A program made the translations under genes and the position numbers. A stretch of 64,000 nucleotides of DNA from Leucaena leucocephala. Taxonomy: Eukaryota > Streptophyta > Magnoliopsida > Fabales > Fabaceae. The notes under the pieces were generated by a model. The model made no database searches and was not told where the DNA came from. It saw nothing but the letters and a program-made list of their open reading frames with translations. Positions 1 to 10,969 of the stretch are shown in pieces (position 1 is the first letter of the stretch; each line of letters opens with the position of its first letter). Where the stretch lies: the NCBI GenBank assembly GCA_037074615.1, contig CM073515.1:10377001-10441000 (forward strand), in the 5' to 3' direction.

Positions 1-765
1 TGCTGATGGAACCGCTTCACTTCATGTCTTGTGCCAATTTCCATGCTTTCGTTGCTGTGATGTGAGTGTGCATGTCATGGGGGTTCAACAAACCTGATGT
101 GAAGCTAAGGAGCCTCCTTATTAATTATCCTTGTTCTCCATTGCCATTCAACCATGTAGAAACATTATAATAATCTACCCTAATTCTCCATCACTAAGTT
201 TCTTCATCATAATCTTCATCTTCTCATCCATCCTTCCATTAAATATTCCCAAAACACGTACTTTCTGCAGATTAGGTTTTGCTGATGGAACCGCTTCACT
301 TCATGTCTTGTGCCAATTTCCATGCTTTCGTTGCTGTGATGTGAGTGTGCATGTCATGGGGGTTCAACAAACCTGATGTGAAGCTAAGGAGCCTCCTTAT
401 TAATTATCCTTGTTCTCCATTGCCATTCAACCATGTAGAAACATTATAATAATCTACCCTAATTCTCCATCACTAAGTTTCTTCATCATAATCTTCATCT
501 TCTCATCCATCCTTCCATTAAATATTCCCAAAACACGTACTTTCTGCAGATTAGGTTTTGCTGATGGAACCGCTTCACTTCATGTCTTGTGCCAATTTCC
601 ATGCTTTCGTTGCTGTGATGTGAGTGTGCATGTCATGGGGGTTCAACAAACCTGATGTGAAGCTAAGGAGCCTCCTTATTAATTATCCTTGTACTCCATT
701 GCCATTCAACCATGTAGAAACATTATAATAATCTATTTTCCATCCAAGACAGCACAGATAAAATT
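1..765. repeat. 279-bp tandem repeat derived from NC2-alpha last exon (block X1)
   Basis: Nearly perfect tandem repeat, period 279 bp, about 2.6 copies, continuing off the left edge. Each unit holds two stretches that resemble the minus-strand NC2-alpha last exon near 59286-59700: the TTCTCCATCACTAAG / CTTCATCATAATCTTCATC end, and the part around 'TTTCCATGCTTTC.TTGCTGTGA' (59633-59656), with the sequence between them deleted. The same fused fragment occurs once at ~32120-32400 and about twice at ~54560-55030. The 81-codon open frames inside it (131-376, 410-655) recur only because the DNA recurs; they start at non-ATG codons and resemble no protein. I see no coding function. Confidence 0.8.
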
Positions 766-934
766 AAACCAAGTAACGCCATAGCATGATGTGCTGTTAT
801 ACAAAAATAATAAGCAAAGAGAATGATGAAGATGGGACTTGCTAGTTGATCAGAATGACAAGTTTGAACACAGCTTGTTCAGTCACAGTTTGTAGTGCAA
901 AAGAAACACAGGAACAGAGCATCGTGTCAAAAAA

Positions 935-1150
935 GATGATGGTTCATACCGCTAGGCTCACTGGGCGTTGTGGGCTGGAGAGGAAGCAGACCGTGATCCT
1001 TCCACCATGAGGATCCAGAGGTTGTCGCTGCTCTGTGAAACCAGCCTTCCCACATGGGTTACAAGCTTGCGTTACCCAGCTCGGCACACTATATGTTGCG
1101 TCAGATATTCATATAGTATATTTTGTTTCTCATACTAGTCCATGTGGGAC
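935..1150 (+). repeat. 365-bp dispersed repeat R, copy 1 (internally deleted)
   Basis: Left part of repeat R (GGTGATGGTTCA... GAGGTTGTCGCTGCTCTGTGAA) joined to its right part (GGGTTACAAGC... ACTAGTCCATGTGGGAC); the middle ~150 bp is missing. Family consensus: starts about GGTGATGGTTCAAGC, ends about ACTAGTCGATGTGGGACT. Non-coding and unclassified. It could be a SINE-like or small LTR-derived element, but I find no clear pol III boxes or poly-A tail. Confidence 0.75.
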
Positions 1151-1260
1151 ATTTTTTTTCTTGTTGTCCCTTCATGATCACCAAAATTTTGCAATAAATA
1201 TTCTTATTTTTGTCCCTTTAGAGATTGCAATCCATCGCGTTAGATCACCTTGACGTGGTT

Positions 1261-1818
1261 GAACACTTTGGAAACAAAAGAGTCCTTTGAATTGGAGTAT
1301 GTAGGAAAGGGCAAGAGTAAAGAAATTTCAAAAGAGTTGGTTCCAAGTGTCAAAACTCTACGTTTGGTGAAGCTGCCAAATCTGATTATGTTCCACCAAG
1401 GGATTAGATTGTGATGTGAGCTTTTTCGAATACATTTGTCAAATATCCAAATTTATGGGAATGGAAACTCTTTCAGAGGACTCTCAGGATTTGCAAGGTG
1501 GGATACGAGTCTTTAGCTGACATGTTGGCATTTTTAGAATCAGAGACACCAATGACAATGAATGATTCAAAGATGGAGGAATTTGAGAATTTATATTAAG
1601 AACTCGAATATTTTGGCTATGATGAGATGTGGTTGCCATCGATTCGCCAAAGAGTGATGGATATGCAGGCTGATCATAATAATAAATCGAATCAGCTGGA
1701 TCAGTTGGAGTCTCAAATTGGGACCTTAGAAGAACAACTCAGTGATACAAGAGCATGCTTGGCCAGCGTGTAAGATGATCTCGCAAAACCTGGCCAAGAT
1801 TTGGCTTTTGATCAAGTA
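1261..1818 (+). pseudogene. Coiled-coil gene fragment, broken (X1 copy)
   Basis: Read on the + strand, with frame breaks, this gives a protein-like stretch: WEWKLFQRTLRICKVGYE, then SLADMLAFLESETPMTM, then FGYDEMWLPSIRQRVMDM and a heptad-like tail QLDQLESQIGTLEEQLSD. The style (an 'ELExFGFDxxWLxxxxxRV' turn before a coiled coil) recalls the C-terminal part of plant MATH-domain/coiled-coil proteins, but this is a guess from memory. A TAA stop interrupts the frame before 'ELEYFG' (about 1600) and is shared by all three copies. This copy has a second stop (GTG TAA, ~1771). An intron-like stretch ending in polypyrimidine-CAG (~1890-1912) follows. Dead gene fragment. Confidence 0.55.
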
Positions 1819-2099
1819 TGCTTAGTATTGAGATGTGTGAACTTTGATTAGGCATGTGTTTTAATAATACTTTACCTTTCAAGAACCTTTTCTTCTTCTT
1901 TTTTTTTTTTCAGTTGAACTTCTAAAGGACATAAAACAGAGATTAGCATGTTGACTAAATCTTATCTCAATCTTGGATTTCAAGTATTTGGAATAATTGC
2001 TGTTCTTGTACTGCTATGTATTTAACATACAGTAAGTAATATATTCCTCTAGTTCTTATGGCTCCCGCCTAACGATTATATTAATAGATTTTCATGGCA

Positions 2100-2171
2100 G
2101 TCGTTGTAGTAGAGTGGTGAGTATTCCTGCTTATAATGCAAGTGGCCTGGGTTTGATCCCTAGCAACAACG
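2100..2171 (+). pseudogene. tRNA-Asp-derived sequence, anticodon loop changed (X1 copy)
   Basis: The 72 bp match the layout of plant tRNA-Asp(GUC): acceptor GTCGTTG, D-arm TAGTAGAGTGGTGA, T-arm with GGTTTGATCC and 3' strand CAACAAC. The anticodon stem-loop reads CCTGC-TTATAAT-GCAAG, so the Asp anticodon GTC has become ATA, and both the anticodon and acceptor stems have mismatches (C3-A70 for example). The T-loop has TTTGATCC where TTCGATCC is expected. Most likely a tRNA pseudogene or the head of a tRNA-derived element. Copies at 33948 and 56593. Confidence 0.7.
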
Positions 2172-2457
2172 CATTTGGTTGTCAACATGGGAAAATTATT
2201 TTGTATGTAACTATGCTTTTTTCTCAACTTTTAATTTATATCCTCACTTAGAGGGAGAGTAACTTGATCTCACCTCGTGTGTTACCCTAAAGAGTTTAGT
2301 ATAAATCACCCTTAGGAAGGTTGATTAATTTACAATATCCTTCTATATCATTCGACAATCACTGTGCTTCCATGAAACCAAAATAGATAGGTAGAAATGA
2401 ATTTGTATGGAGCCAGTCATTCTAGGGTGCTCCTTTACATTATACTAATGCTTGAAT

Positions 2458-2720
2458 AATGAAAGAAAATGGGAAAGAAAAATTTAATCTTTTGAAAGTT
2501 CTGAAGCAATTAAAAAAGAACAACATATTCAGAAGCTCCAATCAGTAGCAACAGAGTCTCTTTTCCCTCTGGGAACAAGCTCAGGTAGTTCCAGAGGTGC
2601 AGATGGACTTGAATTCATATTTGAGTATATCTATCAGGCCACCACATATGCCCTGGCATTCATTTGGTGTTGCAAAAACTCTCTCTACTGTACCATTAAT
2701 TCCCCCAACATGCATGAATA
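2458..2720 (+). other. Conserved non-coding stretch with short broken frame (X1 copy)
   Basis: The stretch beginning ATGAAAGAAAATGGG encodes a short Lys/Gln/Ser-rich frame in the other two X copies (34307-34561 and 56951-57202), where a CAG run of 3-5 codons varies in length. Here the run is replaced by CAGTAGCAA, so the frame stops. The peptide (KEKFNLLKVLKQLKKNN, then a Q run, then SSGSSRGADG) matches nothing I recognise. Variable CAG length and a stop in one copy argue against a maintained gene. Confidence 0.4.
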
Positions 2721-2791
2721 TATAGTTGTTCTGTTTCTAAAAATGGCAGAGGTAGAAACAGAGCATGGCTAGGAGGGGCCTAAGATAAAAA

Positions 2792-3157
2792 GGTGATGGT
2801 TCAAGCGGCTAGGCTCGCTTGGCATTGTGGGCTAGAGATGCAGCAGCCTGTGATCCTTCCACTGTGTGGAGCCAGAGGTTGTCGTTGCTCTGTGAACCCA
2901 GCCTCACGCAGTGCCCTCTCGTCTAGGAACCATGAGCCTCATGCTTTCACTTAGGAACCATGGCTCAACTCTCCACTTGGAACGGGCAGGCCAACTAGTT
3001 GCATCATCCAACCCAACCAGGAGATGCCCGAACCGTGTTCCACCACCTTTATGTCCCCACTTGGGTTACAAGCTAGAGTTACCAGGCTCGACGAACCTTT
3101 GCTGTTTTCCATCACTTTTTATGGTATGGTTTGTTTCTCATTGGAATCAATGTGGGA
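2792..3157 (+). repeat. Dispersed repeat R, copy 2 (full length)
   Basis: Full-length copy of the R family: GGTGATGGTTCAAGCGGC at the left, CTAGGAACCATGAGCC in the middle, and TTCTCATTGGAATCAATGTGGGA at the right. Equivalent full copies are at 34646 and 57287. The 100-codon open frame here (2911-3213) is not conserved as a protein in the other copies and runs out of the repeat, so I do not call it a gene. Confidence 0.75.
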
Positions 3158-3184
3158 TTATAATGGCCAAGATTAAGTTTTACA

Positions 3185-3850
3185 AGAATGGGCATGTTTG
3201 GATAGATTTTTAGAAAAAAAAAATTTGATAAAAAAATGAATTTTGAACAGTTTATAAAAAAGAGCTTTTAAAGAAAGATTTATAGAAAAAATAGTTCTGA
3301 ATAAATGAGTGTTTAGATAATTTTACCAGACGGGCTTTTATAATTAGTAAAATATTAGAAATGGTATGAAATAAAAAAAATATTCCTCGACTAATGTTCA
3401 TCTCCTTCTCTTTTCTTCCTCTCCTGCGGATAGACCAATGACCTTCAAGGAGACCACTAGCAACAAACAACCTACAATGGACAATGGACGACGGTGAAGT
3501 AGCGACTGGCGATAGTGAAACAACAACCTTCAAGGAGACGAAGCAGTGACAGACTCATGATAAAACAGCGAGTAGGGATGGACCCACGATAATAGTGAGC
3601 TGCGAAGACCCACGACAACATAGCGGGCAGCTATAGATAACACAGTGACATCAATGAATAGCAGTGGAGAATAGGCTATACGGCAAAGAAGAGAGGATGG
3701 ATGAGAGATAAGAAAAAGTATAAAAATATAGAAGTAAAATGGTAATTAGGTAGTCTAAAACTATAGTTTACTGTTCCGGAAGCTATTTCTAGTAGCTTAT
3801 CTAAAATTAAGGTTTTATCCATAATCCCTTTTGTATAAATATAGTTGTTG
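3185..3850. repeat. AT-rich dispersed element with 'GTTTGGAT' end (X1 copy)
   Basis: Begins GGGCATGTTTGGATAGA and ends near TTTTGTATAAATATAG, with AT-rich ends around a more mixed centre (~3400-3700). The same type of element, in varied forms and both orientations, recurs at 35045, 57685, 12590, 42333, in TPS intron 2 (15890, 44960) and at 10140/40790. It looks like a non-autonomous DNA-transposon (MITE-like) family; I cannot assign it to a superfamily. Confidence 0.5.
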
Positions 3851-4794
3851 GTTTTAACAATTTTCTAAACTAAAATTTGGGCCAAAAGTCCTTTTAAAAC
3901 CTTGATTTAGGGGTTTCTCATACATGCCCATTAATATATTATTTACATGGGAGACTAATATGGTATTTACATTATTTCATAATTAATGACAAGTTGCCCG
4001 AAAGTGTAAATTTGTAAAATTATACAAATTCTGTATTTGTTCACTCCACATAGTCATTTTGTGTAGAAAAAATAGCCTAATAAAACGGCTTTTAAGTTTG
4101 GATTGAATTGCTCTAATTCTTCTTGAATGTTGAAGATTTATTCAAGTTATCAAATTTTAAAGAATGTTTTAACTAAAATTAAAAATAGAAAAATAGAAAA
4201 TTTTAAGTGTCAAGTTAAATATGTACCATCTAAATGTCAAGAAGAATATTGTTCACTCTTATAAATGTATATATGATATATTTATATACTTTTATATTCA
4301 AATATTTTAAAAGTAAATTTTGGCCATTACAAAAACTAATAAATTTCTCACATATCAAACACAGTAGACTAAGAACTTGACAGCAAAAAAAAATTAAGAA
4401 TACCCAAAAACAAAAATCTAAAGAGTGCGTGGAATTATTTGAATTATCTTCTCATGCTGAACCTACAGTTTTACAAGGACTCAATTCCCCTATATAAAGC
4501 ATAATTACCATATATTTCAGCCCCCCAAAAAAATAATAATCATATAGAAAGATAAGCTACTTCCCAGAATGCTAAATTTTGAAAGACTAAATGGAAAGCT
4601 AATCAATGAGAACATAATATAATAAAACCATACATATTTCTAACTGAAATGAACTGAAAGCTAACAACTTTTAGCCTAAAACTAACTTGCCTGCATTTCA
4701 ATCTCCAACTACCTACCTCCTAGTTAGTTAGTCTCCCTAACAACTAAGGATCTGTCATTTACTATGAAGCCCTAAACCTAACTCTAATATTCTC
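3851..4794. other. X1 intergenic sequence, 3' flank of NC2-alpha
   Basis: AT-rich sequence with no gene. It is nearly identical to 35690-36610 and 58370-59270. In the last of these it is the DNA just downstream of the intact NC2-alpha gene, so this is a copy of that gene's 3' flank. Confidence 0.7.
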
Positions 4795-4940
4795 CATCAC
4801 TAACTTCAACTTTCTTCATCATAATCTTCATCTTCTTCATCCATCCTTCCATTCATGTTGACCAGTTGGATAGGATCAGTGGCCATTTTTTCCACGTCGG
4901 ATAGTGACCACCCCGGGATTTCTTCGTGTCTCAATTCTAT
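4795..4940 (-). pseudogene. Truncated 3' end of NC2-alpha (X1 copy)
   Basis: Matches 59275-59415 almost base for base, including the 'CCACGTCGGATAGTG' stretch. On the minus strand it corresponds to about the last 43 codons (ELRHEEIPGWSLSD... to the acidic tail and stop). At ~4940 the match ends abruptly and repeat R sequence begins. X2 breaks at the same base (~36765), so the truncation happened once, before the duplication. Confidence 0.85.
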
Positions 4941-5034
4941 CGTGAAACAAGCCTCACGCGGTGTCCTCTCGTCTAGGAACCATCTTCCTCAAGCTTTCGC
5001 ATAGGAACCATGGCTCCGCTCTCCACTAGGAACC
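4941..5034 (+). repeat. Dispersed repeat R, copy 3 (fragment)
   Basis: Central ~90 bp of repeat R (AAGCCTCACGCGGTGTCCTC through CTCTCCACTAGGAACC), fused directly to the truncated NC2-alpha end. The same fusion is present at 36765. Confidence 0.75.
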
Positions 5035-5834
5035 ATTTCCCCTCATAAACGGTTATCTTCATTATTATTTGTATTGAGACTTGTTTTTTGGTCAGCTATT
5101 TCTAATGAGATTGAGAAGATATCAAGGTAAGTCTAAAGAATATAATATAATAATGTAGATTAATATCAATCAAGGTGTACATTACAAAGTCAAGTATACC
5201 ATTTAATTAGATAGGAATAAATGGATGCGATTTAACATGTTTAAAACTATAAAGTGTTTTGCATTGATTTATTCTTTCTCACTTCAATAGCTGCAATTCA
5301 CTATGGTGATTGCTGCTATATAGTGCTTGTCCAAAAAAATGTGTATCATGCACATATCTTCTTTTGTGTGTTATTTAATTTAAATAATTTGATCTCTATT
5401 TAACATTTTAATTTTTATTAAAAATATGGTACAAAATGAGAGCTTTTTTTAAATAGGGGGTTAGGCACTGATAGTCTAAAATTATAAACGAGATCAAACT
5501 CATAATCTTCCATTTATAAAGGAAGTTATAAAACTATTAACAAAATTCCAGTTTCCAACTATCCATTTAAAAAATATTTTTATAATAAATTAGTCAAATA
5601 TAATTGTATTTTTTTATTTAAGGTAAGTGTATAATCCTTTTTGAGACTTAGAGCGCAAACAATTTTTACCTTTCCTAACAAGTGTATTTTTCAGGATTTG
5701 AATGGTGTTCTCCTCCTCCTTAGGAGGTGAGGCAATTTAATTATCACCTTAACCTACAACTTATTGGTTATTCAAATAAAATTGTATTGATATGAAGAAA
5801 ATACAAATGATATAATTTTATACTTTGGATTGCT
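5035..5834. other. A-unit intergenic DNA, partly repeated at 24950
   Basis: No gene seen. From ~5060 the sequence (GCTGCAATTCACTATGGTGA and onwards) is closely repeated at ~24975-25680, each time leading into a broken terpene synthase fragment. A related version lies at 31060-31400 and 53785-54090. Unit B lacks everything between ~5093 and ~6350: its sequence jumps at 36918. Confidence 0.6.
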
Positions 5835-5900
5835 TGTACGACTTGCTAATGACCTCGCATCATACAAGATTCGTCTACAGTTTGATGTGCGAAACATGTG
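5835..5900 (+). pseudogene. Terpene synthase 3' exon remnant
   Basis: The sequence TACGACTTGCTAATGACC followed by TCGCATCATACAAGATTCG matches the NSE/DTE region of both intact synthases (19335-19375 in copy A). It then skips to TCTACAGTTTGATGTGCGAA, which is homologous to the 'EYVYSLM' region ~115 bp further on. So this is a 66-bp relic with an internal deletion, ending in a stop. A longer relic of the same kind is at 25666. Confidence 0.75.
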
Positions 5901-7138
5901 ATAAAAAATTTATTTATGATATGTAAAATATTTTTTTTAAGATTTTGAATTTGAATGAAATAATATTGATTTTACAAAAAGGGAATTTAATTTAGTTGTT
6001 TCTAAACATGTATTGGAGATATTGTCAAATACTAAATGTAGACACCTCTTCTAATAAAGATTCAAACTTTAGTTCGTCATATTGTGAGGAATTATCCTCT
6101 TTTATTAGATTCAATCTTGTTAGTAATTTAGTTGTCATTAAACAGTAAAAAATTACAATTTGTGATTTCAGCCCCAGCCTCCCTCGTTGGTAGTTTAGTT
6201 TTCATTAAATGGTAAAGAAAATTACATTTTGTGATTTCAGCCCAGAACCACCAATAAATAAATAAACATATCATGTAGCGCCACATTAAGGAGGTGCCCA
6301 TCTTATGAAAAACCGCCTCTTGAAAAATAAATAAATAAATATATCATGTCACGCCATATTAACGCCCTGCCAATCTTGTGAAACCTTAAACCGACGGTCA
6401 TATCGAAGAGGCGACTTTCGTGTTCACGAGCGAGAGGCAAATGGTTGCTTTATTTACAGAGTGAATCAAGCAGCTAAAACACAGTTGTCTTGCCTCCCGC
6501 CATTTTGCGCCTTCGAATGATCTCCTAAGGATAAAAGAGAGCCGCGCTGGCCAGTTCAGTCTAATTAGCATAGAGCATCTTAGTTATCTCGATCTAACAA
6601 AATCTTAGTCCTTAGAGTCATGTAAGCATGTAATTGTGTAGTCTTAACTTTTTTTTTTCTTTTGGGAAAACATAGATCCTAATTCTTATAGTTGCAGTTA
6701 ACTTACCTGAATTAGGTCCCTATAATTTTTCAGTGAGGAATTAATCCTTAAATTTTAGTCAATTTTGATTATAGCTCCTACTGTTATCATATATCATTGC
6801 CATATCAACAACTGTTTTTTATCATTATCATATGAATGACATGTCATCTTTATAAATGTTTGACTTAAGTTGACTATAATTCTAACTCTTAAATTCTTAA
6901 CGAATAAACTATAACAATCTTCACCCAAATTGACTCCAACCATATATTCTCCCCCTCCCCACTAAAAAAAAAAAAAGGTTAGGAAGTAGAGATTAGATAT
7001 GTGTAGTCATCCAATTAAGCAGTGGAACAGAAATCTATGTTTTCCCTTTTTCTCAAAACATAAAAACCACAAATAATACCTGATTGTCTCACTATATGCA
7101 AATATATTTTTCCATGAGTGACCTAGAAGAGAAATTTT
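5901..7138. other. Intergenic DNA including a conserved GC-richer block (6352-6640)
   Basis: Mostly AT-rich with no gene. The part 6352-6640 is noticeably less AT-rich (CGAAGAGGCGACTTTCG, TAAAAGAGAGCCGCGCTGG) and is kept nearly unchanged at 36918-37200. It includes a TATA-like GGATAAAAGAGAG followed ~30 bp later by mixed sequence, so it could be an old promoter and 5' leader, but no open frame follows. Confidence 0.4.
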
Positions 7139-8402
7139 TACTACTAGAAAAAAAAATTTAACAGCAGTTAAAAATGACATTTTATTGTAGTTAAAGAGAA
7201 TGGGGTGAATTCTACCTCCATTGTAAGTTTATCTTTTAACGACGATTTTATAATCATTGTTAAAGGAAACATTTTACTGCGATTTTACGTAAAAATCACC
7301 TTGAAAGGAGAAACAATTAACAGTGGTAATTGCTTTATTTCTAAGCGGTTCTGGCTATAACCGCTGTGGAAAGCTTGGTTTTTTTTAATTTTTTTTAGCT
7401 CTCTTCGGTCTACACTTACTATTAGCTACCTCAACAACACTCATCAAAAGCATTAAGTCAGATCTAGAGAGAAGAAATCAAAGATTTATTGAAAAACTTA
7501 AAGATCTAGAAGCTTCTTCTACTGAAGCTTTTCGAGCTCCTTCCAATAAGGTTAATCTGCCACCACCTACTGTTAGCCACCACTGTCTGCCTCACTAAAA
7601 GTATTCGACTTGATCTGGAGAAGAAATTGCATATCTGGCAAAAAAGTTGAAGATCTGGAAAACTTTTACTATTGAAGCTCTTTAAGCTTCTTTTAACAAG
7701 ATGGTGAAGAGATTCAAACAACTGCGAGGTTGAAGGAGTAAAGAGAAATATGGTAAATAGAAAAGAAAACCTATAAGTCTTTAATACAAGGATGATAACT
7801 TATATGATGTATTACAATTTATAAACAACAGATAAAAAAATAATACAAATGAGCAAATGACAAAATTAAATGATGACTTGTAGCGTTCGCAATGGAGGAC
7901 GATGATAGAGATGTCAGAGAACGACAGATATATACATTGAAAATAGGAGGAAAATGCTAAAGCATGACCTTCATACAAGTTTGTCATAGTGGCTCAGAAA
8001 AATAGAACCTCAAACAACTATAAAAAAGTAAAAGTGAAACTGTAATAATATTAGAGTTTTTAAATTTTTGGGAAATTTTTAATTGCAATTTTTTAAAAAA
8101 TGTTCTTAAAAGTCATAAAAAACAGCTGTTGCAAGTCTAAAAAATGCCGTTAAAAGGTCCATCTAATCACTTTTCCCCACGGTTTTTAAACCTCTATGAA
8201 AAGTCTCCCACTTTTAGTACTTTTACTCCACTCGAGTTTTTTAAAATTAGACAGACACTTCTAACGGTGGGTTTTCAAATAAACACCGTGAAAAGTATTT
8301 TAAAATGAAATATTTATGAAAATCCCACCACCTTTTTTTATGGCGGTTTTACTTATAAGTGTCGTGAAGTAACACTATAATAAATGTTTTTTTCTAGTAG
8401 TG
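7139..8402. mobile_element. CACTA-type non-autonomous transposon (A copy)
   Basis: Left end TACTACTAGAAAAAAA and right end TTTTTTTCTAGTAGTG form inverted ends of the CACTACTAGAAA type; the first base of the left end is T instead of C. The 3-bp flanks TTT (7136-7138 and 8403-8405) fit the 3-bp target duplication of CACTA elements. Subterminal stretches repeat GCGGTTTTA / AACGGTGG-like motifs. There is no transposase. The small minus-strand frames (7506-7721, 7781-7987) start at non-ATG codons or lack similarity, and I reject them. The same element sits at the equivalent place in unit B. Confidence 0.75.
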
Positions 8403-10139
8403 TTTAAACTAGATAATATTACTTCATATTCTTAATATAATAGTTAGTTGATTTTTTTAAATAGATTATGAGGCTAAATAAATCAGTTAAATACAATTAA
8501 CGCTTCATATCCTCTCCTTTTAGTTGAGAACTCCATGCCTCTTTCAGTAATACAAGCTAGCTGACTAATTTAGGTAAATTAATAAGTATATAATATGAAT
8601 TTATTTCGAGAGAATTGAATTTTGTCATAATTAGTTGATTTATTTATATATCTTAATCTATCTAAAAAATTAACTAATTTTTATATTATGGACTAGTGGG
8701 AATAATACCTTTGGCTTCCCTGCTTTAATTCATAAAAAACCCTTAACTTTGTTCTTTCTTTCTCATTGCAGGTTGATTTTTATTCTTTCATCCTCATTGC
8801 AGGCTGATTCTGTCATGATCCTGCTTGTGTCTGAAATCTTAAAAATGATGAATTCCCAATAACTTTTGCCTCCATTAATCTTGAGATTGTGGTCACTCTT
8901 GATATGCCTTATATGTTACTCCTTGAGTATTTAATATTATATTTATTTAAGTAGTTTAATTAGATTAAGGAAGTTAATTTAATTAATTAATATGACATAT
9001 TTTTTAGAATACCATAATTATCTTTTATTAACTCTCTTCCTCCATCTCTTACTTAATTATAGTTGAAAGAGTATTAATAAAAAAAATTAAAAAAATTGAT
9101 AAATATAATAAATAAATTTATATTTAATATCAATAATAACTTTTTAATTAAATTATTTATTAAGGATCAGAACTATATTAGATTCTATTAGAAGGTAAAT
9201 AATATTTATACATATGAATGTGTATAGCTATATTGTAATATATTTTTAATTTCTAATTATATAAACAACTTAATTTCAAACATTGAATACATAATTAATT
9301 CAACCACTCAATTTTTAATCCTTGAAATCAATAAATTACATGATTAATTAAAAATTAGAGTTAAAATCAATTTTCAACAAACAAGTTTGAAGTTAAATCC
9401 AAATCTCTAAATTCCAATTAATCAAATACAATATTTTTTTAAAATTTTCTAGACGGTGGTTGAAACGTCAAAAACGGCTAAGAGAAAAGTGACAAATGCA
9501 AAACTTTCCTCAAGTAGCAAAATTAGGATTTTGTACTAGTGTCAGCCACATGAACTCCAGGCACGTGGATGCAAGTCACCATCAACCTCATCAAGTTGTC
9601 AATCCATCACTCATCATAAATGTTAGTTTAATAACTTTATTAATCATTGAGGATGAAAATGGGAAAAAACACTTCAGGATCTCAATAAAAATAAGTAAAA
9701 TAAAAGGATTACAATATTACTTTTTCCTAAAATTTTATAATTATACTAGGAGCATGTATTAGTTTTTGAAGAGTATTTTATAAAAAAAAAGTTATAAAAG
9801 TAATTTTAATAGATAATAGTTTCTTAAATATTATAAAAAAATGATAATTTCTTAATATGCTATAGTTTTAACCTTAAAATTATAATTTTAGTATAAATAA
9901 TAAATTATTAAATTTTATGTCATATTTAAATAGTTTTTTTCGAGTGATTATACTTATACATCTATTTTATCAATTTTTTTAATTATATTTTATCATATAT
10001 ATTATTTTTATAGAGTAATTTAAGTTAAATGAAAATAATTTTTTTAAAAAAAATAGAACATATGGCAAGTGAAATAGCCGTACAGAATCTATTTCTTCTT
10101 CTTTCTCAAAATCATAATTTTTTTTCTAGAATCGTGATT
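8403..10139. other. AT-rich intergenic DNA
   Basis: No gene, RNA gene or clear transposon seen. The stretch is shared with unit B (39006-40790), with small indels. A short segment around 9540-9600 (CACATGAACTCCAGGCACGT) is less AT-rich and conserved in B, but the frame through it (9496-9762) is broken in B. Confidence 0.6.
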
Positions 10140-10620
10140 TTAAAAAGTATTTAAATATACTCTAATTATATGCCTACTTAAAAAACTCTCAAATTAAAAT
10201 TTTAAAAAAGTTTTTATCCTAAATTTTAATTTAAATTTTTTTTAAAACAATCAGTTATATTTATCTAAAAAAAATTTTAAATTAAATTATTATTTAAAAC
10301 TATAATTTTAAATAAATTATTAAGATTAATTTTTAAAATAGTAAAAAAATTTATAAACTATCTAATTACTATTTTACCTTCACTTTTTTACATTCACTCT
10401 CCTCTCTCTTTTTCACCATCATTCATCTCTCATATTTTTAATAAAATCATATTTTTTTCTAATAATTTTTTAATTATAAAAATTTTTCTAATAATAATTA
10501 TTCTATTTAAAATCATTTTTTTATCAATTTTTATCTAATGTTTTTTTAAAAAATATCTAAAAAATTTTTTTTATAAATTTTTGTTGGAACTCTTATCCAA
10601 ACAGCTTTTATACATCTCCC
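10140..10620. repeat. AT-rich MITE-like element upstream of TPS-A
   Basis: Same family character as 3185-3850 (AAAATTTTAATTTAAATTT, AAACTATCTAATTACTATTTTACC, ends near CCAAACAGC). The equivalent in unit B (40790-41248) is followed by an additional insertion. Confidence 0.4.
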
Positions 10621-10969
10621 GTAAACACGTTTTTCTTTTTGCCCATAAGGGGAAACAAGCACAGCACCGCTTTCACATAATGGGGACAAAGAGTCTTCTC
10701 AGCTAACTGCAGCCACACAAAAAAGTCATCGATTATATTGAGTTTTACAACAACAAAAATACAAGTCTATATCGATTATAATGAAATTACAAGTTTTGAT
10801 TTGTACAAAAAAAAACTTAAAAAACGTGACAGAGAATAAGATAAAACCATATAAAATTAAAATTGGGCGGCATATAAAGATATACACAGCACACTTAACT
10901 TGATTTCAGACTTTCAATTATATACAGTTGTCCATGTGGTGTATCCTGCTAAGTTGGTTTTATAAATTG

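Noticed and set aside
131..655. Two identical 81-codon open frames in the 279-bp repeats
   Set aside because: They start at non-ATG codons, are identical only because the DNA is a tandem repeat, and run antisense to an NC2-alpha exon relic.
2100..2171. Working tRNA-Tyr (ATA anticodon)
   Set aside because: Plant tRNA-Tyr uses GTA and normally has an intron; the body here is tRNA-Asp with mismatched stems.
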